Shown: positions 60,603 through 64,000 of the stretch, in pieces
Position numbering within the stretch: position 1 is the stretch's first letter
Layout of the letters: each line of letters starts with the position of its first letter
From: Olsenella sp. KH3B4
GTDB lineage: Bacteria > Actinomycetota > Coriobacteriia > Coriobacteriales > Atopobiaceae
Assembly: GCA_900111695.1 (NCBI GenBank)
Contig: FOHD01000003.1
Coordinates: forward strand, 186,001-250,000
Length of the DNA stretch: 64,000 nt
Direction: 5' to 3'
The notes under the pieces: model-generated
Seen by the model: the letters and a program-made list of their open reading frames with translations, nothing else
Database searches by the model: none
Told to the model about the DNA's origin: nothing
Made by a program: the position numbers and the translations under genes

Positions 60603-61820
60603 TTGCTGCCAGTCGAAGAACAGCTGAAGGTCATCACCTCGGGCACCATGCAGATCGTGCCCATGGACGAGCTTCGCAAGAAGCTTGAGCGCGGGGTGCC
60701 GCTCAACGTCAAGCTGGGCGTGGATCCCACCAGCCCCGACCTCCACCTCGGTCACGCCGTCCCCCTGCGCAAGATGCGCCAGTTCCAGGACCTGGGCCAC
60801 AAGGTCACGCTCATCATTGGCAACGGCACGGCGCTTATCGGCGACCCGTCCGGCCGCGACTCCACGCGCCCGCCCCTCACCGAGGAGCAGGTCGAGGCAA
60901 ACGCCAAGACCTACGTGGCGCAGGCCATGAAGGTCCTCGACCCCGATAAGACCACCATCGTCCACAACGGAGACTGGCTGAAGCCCCTCGACCTCTCCAA
61001 GATGCTCAAGCTCATGAGCCAGTTCAACGTGGCACGCATCCTCGAGCGCGAGGACTTCCACAACCGCTATACCAACGGCCAGTCCATCGCCCTGCACGAG
61101 TTCATCTACCCGGTGCTGCAGGCCTACGATTCTGTCGTGGTGAAGGCGGACGTCGAGATGGGCGGCAACGACCAGATCTTCAACCTGCTTGCCGGCCGTG
61201 ACCTCATGCGGGCCATGGGCATGGAGCCGCAGGTTGCCCTCACGGTGCCGCTGCTCGTGGGCACCGACGGCGTCAAGAAGATGTCCAAGTCCTACAAGAA
61301 CTACGTTGGCCTCACCGACCCGGCCGATGACATGTACGGCAAGATCATGTCCATCACCGACGAGCTGGTGCCGCTCTACTTCCGCCTGTGCTCCACGCTG
61401 CCGGTGGACCAGATCGACGCCATCGACGCCGAGTTCAAGGCTGGGACGGCCGACCCGTACGCCCTCAAGCGCGAGCTTGCCCGCAACATCTGCGACCTCT
61501 ACCACGGTGCCGGTGCCGGCGACGCCGCCCAGGCCGCCTTCGACGCCACGTTCAAGAAGGGAGAGGTCCCCGAGGACATTGCGGAGTTCCCGCTCTCCAC
61601 GGTCCAGGTGAACGACGAGGGCAAGGTCTACCTGGCCAAGCTCCTGGTGGACGTCAGAATCGCTAGCGGCACGGGCGAGGCGCGCCGCCTCATCGACGGC
61701 GGCGGCGTCAAGATCGACGGCAAGGCCGTGGCGCCCAAGTGCTACAACGTGGACCCCGCGCTCTTCTCGGCGGGCACCGTGCTGCAGAGCGGCAAGAAGC
61801 GCTGGGCCAAGCTGGTGTAG
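60603..61820 (+). CDS. tyrS: tyrosyl-tRNA synthetase (TyrZ type)
   Basis: 405 residues from a TTG at 60603 with GGAGG eight bases before; a GTG/TTG frame from 60489 is non-coding. HIGH-equivalent PDLHLGHAVPL near 51, KMSKS in GVKKMSKSYKNY near 225, GNGTALIGDPSGRD, and a C-terminal S4-like RNA-binding domain from ~340. Charges tRNA-Tyr. No T-box leader was seen in the 120 bp before the start. Confidence 0.93.
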   Translation: MLPVEEQLKVITSGTMQIVPMDELRKKLERGVPLNVKLGVDPTSPDLHLGHAVPLRKMRQFQDLGHKVTLIIGNGTALIGDPSGRDSTRPPLTEEQVEANAKTYVAQAMKVLDPDKTTIVHNGDWLKPLDLSKMLKLMSQFNVARILEREDFHNRYTNGQSIALHEFIYPVLQAYDSVVVKADVEMGGNDQIFNLLAGRDLMRAMGMEPQVALTVPLLVGTDGVKKMSKSYKNYVGLTDPADDMYGKIMSITDELVPLYFRLCSTLPVDQIDAIDAEFKAGTADPYALKRELARNICDLYHGAGAGDAAQAAFDATFKKGEVPEDIAEFPLSTVQVNDEGKVYLAKLLVDVRIASGTGEARRLIDGGGVKIDGKAVAPKCYNVDPALFSAGTVLQSGKKRWAKLV

Positions 61821-61850
61821 TGAGGGTTTGCAACCATTTTGATGGCAACC

Positions 61851-61890
61851 GTTTGGGGCCGGCGCTCTCTCGGGAGTGCCGGCCCCAAAC
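61851..61890. terminator. terminator between tyrS and the glycosyltransferase-like gene
   Basis: GTTTGGGGCCGGC and GCCGGCCCCAAAC form a perfect 13-bp stem with an inner CTC/GAG continuation. It serves convergent genes on both strands. Confidence 0.85.
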
Positions 61891-61927
61891 AACTTTCTGG
61901 GCAAGACGGTCTTTCTCGGGTAGGAGG

Positions 61928-63577
61928 CTATTCTTTCGAATCCAGGCGAGGCGTAGCTTGCCTCCGAGGACGCCTGACGTGCCACGAGGCGAGCCTCTGT
62001 GACGCCTGCCGGTATCCGTACATTCCGAGCAGTACGAAATAGCCGGAATACAGGTAGAGATACCGCGCCCTCGCCTCAAACGCGAGGAGGAAAAGGAGTA
62101 TTGCCCCCACGCAATAGGCAATTACGAGCCAAGCGGGCTGAGAAGAGTTACATTCTTTCTCGGTCCAGCCACGATGCCTTCTCGGCCGTAGGAGCCCCAG
62201 GGGAATTCCAACAAGGCAGACAAGCCAGAGGGCCTGTTCGATGGTGCAGAAGAGCCGATATGGGGCTCCCTCCGAAGCATTGGCTGGTGGATAGATGTAG
62301 CTGTGGAAAAAATTGGAGCTGTCGTCCGAGGCAACGCCGACGGTCTCATGGATGAAGTCTCCCTCGGCGAGCCACGCAAAGGTTCCGTCATTGAAACACA
62401 CGAGCGTTTTTTTCACGAGGTGCCTCGCCAGGCCAAGAGGGCCGTACGTCTCCAGACGTTCCTTGGTGACAGCCTTGTTTACTTCCTCGCGAGCCTTGAC
62501 CGTGCTCTGGGTCATTGACAACACGATGTCATCGTAGGAGTAAACCCCATCCGTATCGTCGTTGAGCCCCATCATCAGGTAATGGCTTATCGTGAACCGG
62601 GGGTTGTCATCCCAGGTAATGTCGAGTTTCTCGGTCGCTGCACGAACCCCTGCGAGTGAGACGACAAAAGCGAGCAGCATAATCGCAACGTTAGATACTG
62701 CCTTGCGGAAGATGGGCGTCTTCAAAGACTCCAATACCCAGACCAGGCAAGCCGAGATAAGCACAAAGATGCAAGTTGGTTTGATATTATACGCAGCTGC
62801 GCTAAGCAGCCCCAGGGCGATGAGCGACAAGGGGTTGTCGACGTGGCACACGAGAAGGTAGAGCATCAGCGTGCAGAAGAAGAGGCCATACGTGTCTGAG
62901 TAAGGAATCATGTACCACGGGGAAAGCCCCACCAGTACAAAGAAGACGATGTCGGCAAGCAGCGAGGTCCTTCCTTGGCCAAGCAGCTTGGCAGAAACCC
63001 TAGTGAACAGGTAGAAGGATAGTGACACCAAGAGCATCGAGATGATGGCAAAAAACACGCCTTCGGCCATCTGTGGTACCACGGCTGCGCGAATGCGGTC
63101 TTGTGCTCGGAGGAGAATCAGCAACAGGAGGTTGTTGGGATAGCGCGAGAAGTACGAGTAGTACGAGCCATCCGCAGCAAGCGTTTGTGAAAGCGGAGCC
63201 GGAAGGATGGAGGCCTCGCGGACGATCCCCGCATCCCATCCGGTGAGAAAACCGACGTTGTAGAAGGAGACGAGCTGATAGCAATACAGGGCTGCGGTCG
63301 CTATGATTGCAACCCTCCTGCCGCTGCCAGCATGTATGGACTCTTTGGTGGTGGTTCTTCTCTGCAAAACAAGCTTATGGAAGAGAATCACGCCTACGAC
63401 GGCTATCGCGAGAAGGGCGAGGTTTGGGAGAAGGGGAACGTTATACGAGCGCAGCCTGTAGTCGATATTGCGGTCAACGAAGACCACAATCGCGCACACC
63501 AGTACATAGACGAGAAGTACGGCATTCATCAGACCCCGTGCAAGTCGCCGGCTCCAGGTGTCTGGCGCATTGCTCAT
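61928..63577 (-). CDS. GT-C/GT39-like membrane glycosyltransferase
   Basis: 549 residues from an ATG at 63577 (GTG at 63586 also possible). About 11-12 membrane helices. FYNVGFLTGWDAGIVR near 110-125 (acidic residue after Trp) and DTYGLFFCTLMLYLL look like GT39/ArnT-type enzymes, and a charged loop (KLDITWDDNPRFTISHYLMMG) follows. Lower GC than neighbours. It starts 13 bp after gtrA, so an envelope-sugar operon is likely. Confidence 0.68.
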   Translation of the reverse strand: MSNAPDTWSRRLARGLMNAVLLVYVLVCAIVVFVDRNIDYRLRSYNVPLLPNLALLAIAVVGVILFHKLVLQRRTTTKESIHAGSGRRVAIIATAALYCYQLVSFYNVGFLTGWDAGIVREASILPAPLSQTLAADGSYYSYFSRYPNNLLLLILLRAQDRIRAAVVPQMAEGVFFAIISMLLVSLSFYLFTRVSAKLLGQGRTSLLADIVFFVLVGLSPWYMIPYSDTYGLFFCTLMLYLLVCHVDNPLSLIALGLLSAAAYNIKPTCIFVLISACLVWVLESLKTPIFRKAVSNVAIMLLAFVVSLAGVRAATEKLDITWDDNPRFTISHYLMMGLNDDTDGVYSYDDIVLSMTQSTVKAREEVNKAVTKERLETYGPLGLARHLVKKTLVCFNDGTFAWLAEGDFIHETVGVASDDSSNFFHSYIYPPANASEGAPYRLFCTIEQALWLVCLVGIPLGLLRPRRHRGWTEKECNSSQPAWLVIAYCVGAILLFLLAFEARARYLYLYSGYFVLLGMYGYRQASQRLASWHVRRPRRQATPRLDSKE

Positions 63578-63589
63578 TTGAACCACACC

Positions 63590-63994
63590 CTATTTGCGGT
63601 CCGCGTCAAGCCAGTGCTTGCGGGAGAAGAAGTTCCACAGCATCACGATGCCCGTGGCGAGTACCTTTACCAGGATATACCAGCGCTCGCCCAGTGCGGC
63701 TGTGCCACCCCACATGATGAGCTGGTTGAGGCCCAGCCCGATGAGGGAGAGCACCACAAAGATGATGAACTCGCGCCCCTTGGAGAGATCCTCCCTATGC
63801 CTGAACACAAAGCGCATTGAGGCCAGGTAGTTGAAGACCGTGGAGGTGCAGAACGATATGCCCGAGGAGATGACAGGATCGACACCAAATACCTCGGTGA
63901 GAAAGATCATGATCCCAAAGTCGATGCCCGTGGCTATTGCGCCCACGATGCCAAACTTCATGAACTGCGTAACGAGATTCTCGAGTCCGCCCAT
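63590..63994 (-). CDS. GtrA-family membrane protein
   Basis: 134 residues, four membrane helices; FMKFGIVGAIATGIDFGIMIFL, FNYLASMRFVFRHRED and ILVKVLATGIVMLWNFFSRKHW are the GtrA/DPMS-type blocks. Such proteins move polyprenyl-linked sugars across the membrane. It is the first gene visible of an operon with the GT-C gene at 61928; upstream neighbours are beyond the window. Confidence 0.88.
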   Translation of the reverse strand: MGGLENLVTQFMKFGIVGAIATGIDFGIMIFLTEVFGVDPVISSGISFCTSTVFNYLASMRFVFRHREDLSKGREFIIFVVLSLIGLGLNQLIMWGGTAALGERWYILVKVLATGIVMLWNFFSRKHWLDADRK

Positions 63995-64000
63995 GAGCGG

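Noticed and set aside
60360..61985. 541-residue minus-strand open frame
   Set aside because: Shadow of tyrS and its flanks.

Overview
This is a high-GC stretch of an actinobacterial chromosome, most likely class Coriobacteriia (Olsenella/Atopobium relatives). That placement is inferred from high GC, many GTG/TTG starts behind strong Shine-Dalgarno sites, and the gene mix: HelD, peptidase T, PepF, a 1562-residue dehydratase-activase, a giant PAS/GGDEF/EAL protein and DUF6541/GtrA cell-envelope genes. No species can be named from the sequence alone.

Layout. 1-2770: a selenium/sulfur-handling module, yedE-tusA-DUF3343 on the minus strand, divergent from a cysteine desulfurase-like gene. 2894-9043: mixed genes (an orphan JetD/Toprim-like protein, an ArsC/Spx-like protein, a DUF1905-DUF2200 fusion, an ornithine cyclodeaminase-like enzyme, a possible PD-(D/E)XK protein) and repeat-rich spacers. 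9139-19312: a TetR gene coupled to the giant 2-hydroxyacyl-CoA dehydratase activase, then HAD phosphatases, pepT and a membrane protein. 19415-31360: a likely imported zone. It starts at an initiator tRNA gene whose 3' half recurs at 21633, and carries DUF3784, Fic and a Phd/ParE toxin-antitoxin pair, then an AT-richer sugar-acid operon (dehydrogenase, KDPGal-type aldolase, galactitol-family PTS IIA-IIB-IIC, galactonate dehydratase, phosphotriesterase-like lactonase, IlvD/Edd dehydratase). A decayed integrase remnant lies near its right end.

31649-41251: a 1569-residue cyclic-di-GMP protein, threonine aldolase, an SPFH protein, an amino-acid ABC permease and binding protein without an ATPase, and a Phd/PIN toxin-antitoxin pair with a perfect 18-bp operator palindrome. 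41344-52722: PepF, a PEBP protein, a NitT/TauT-like ABC system whose permease and ATPase are one polypeptide, a TM1266-like protein, HelD, EngB, UppP and a proline iminopeptidase. 52745-64000: a C39-like protein lacking its catalytic Cys, ArgR, a class A penicillin-binding protein with an Asn/Thr/Gly tail, large membrane proteins for envelope glycan assembly, TyrS and GtrA.

The most interesting points are: (i) the kinase-less PTS sugar-acid operon, which looks like a complete route to pyruvate and glyceraldehyde-3-phosphate from a substrate phosphorylated on entry; (ii) three 73-bp units with 11-bp terminal inverted repeats at 8735-9015; (iii) a palindromic element family that sits across the stop codons of convergent genes; (iv) an orphan JetD-like Toprim protein with an added N-terminal domain.
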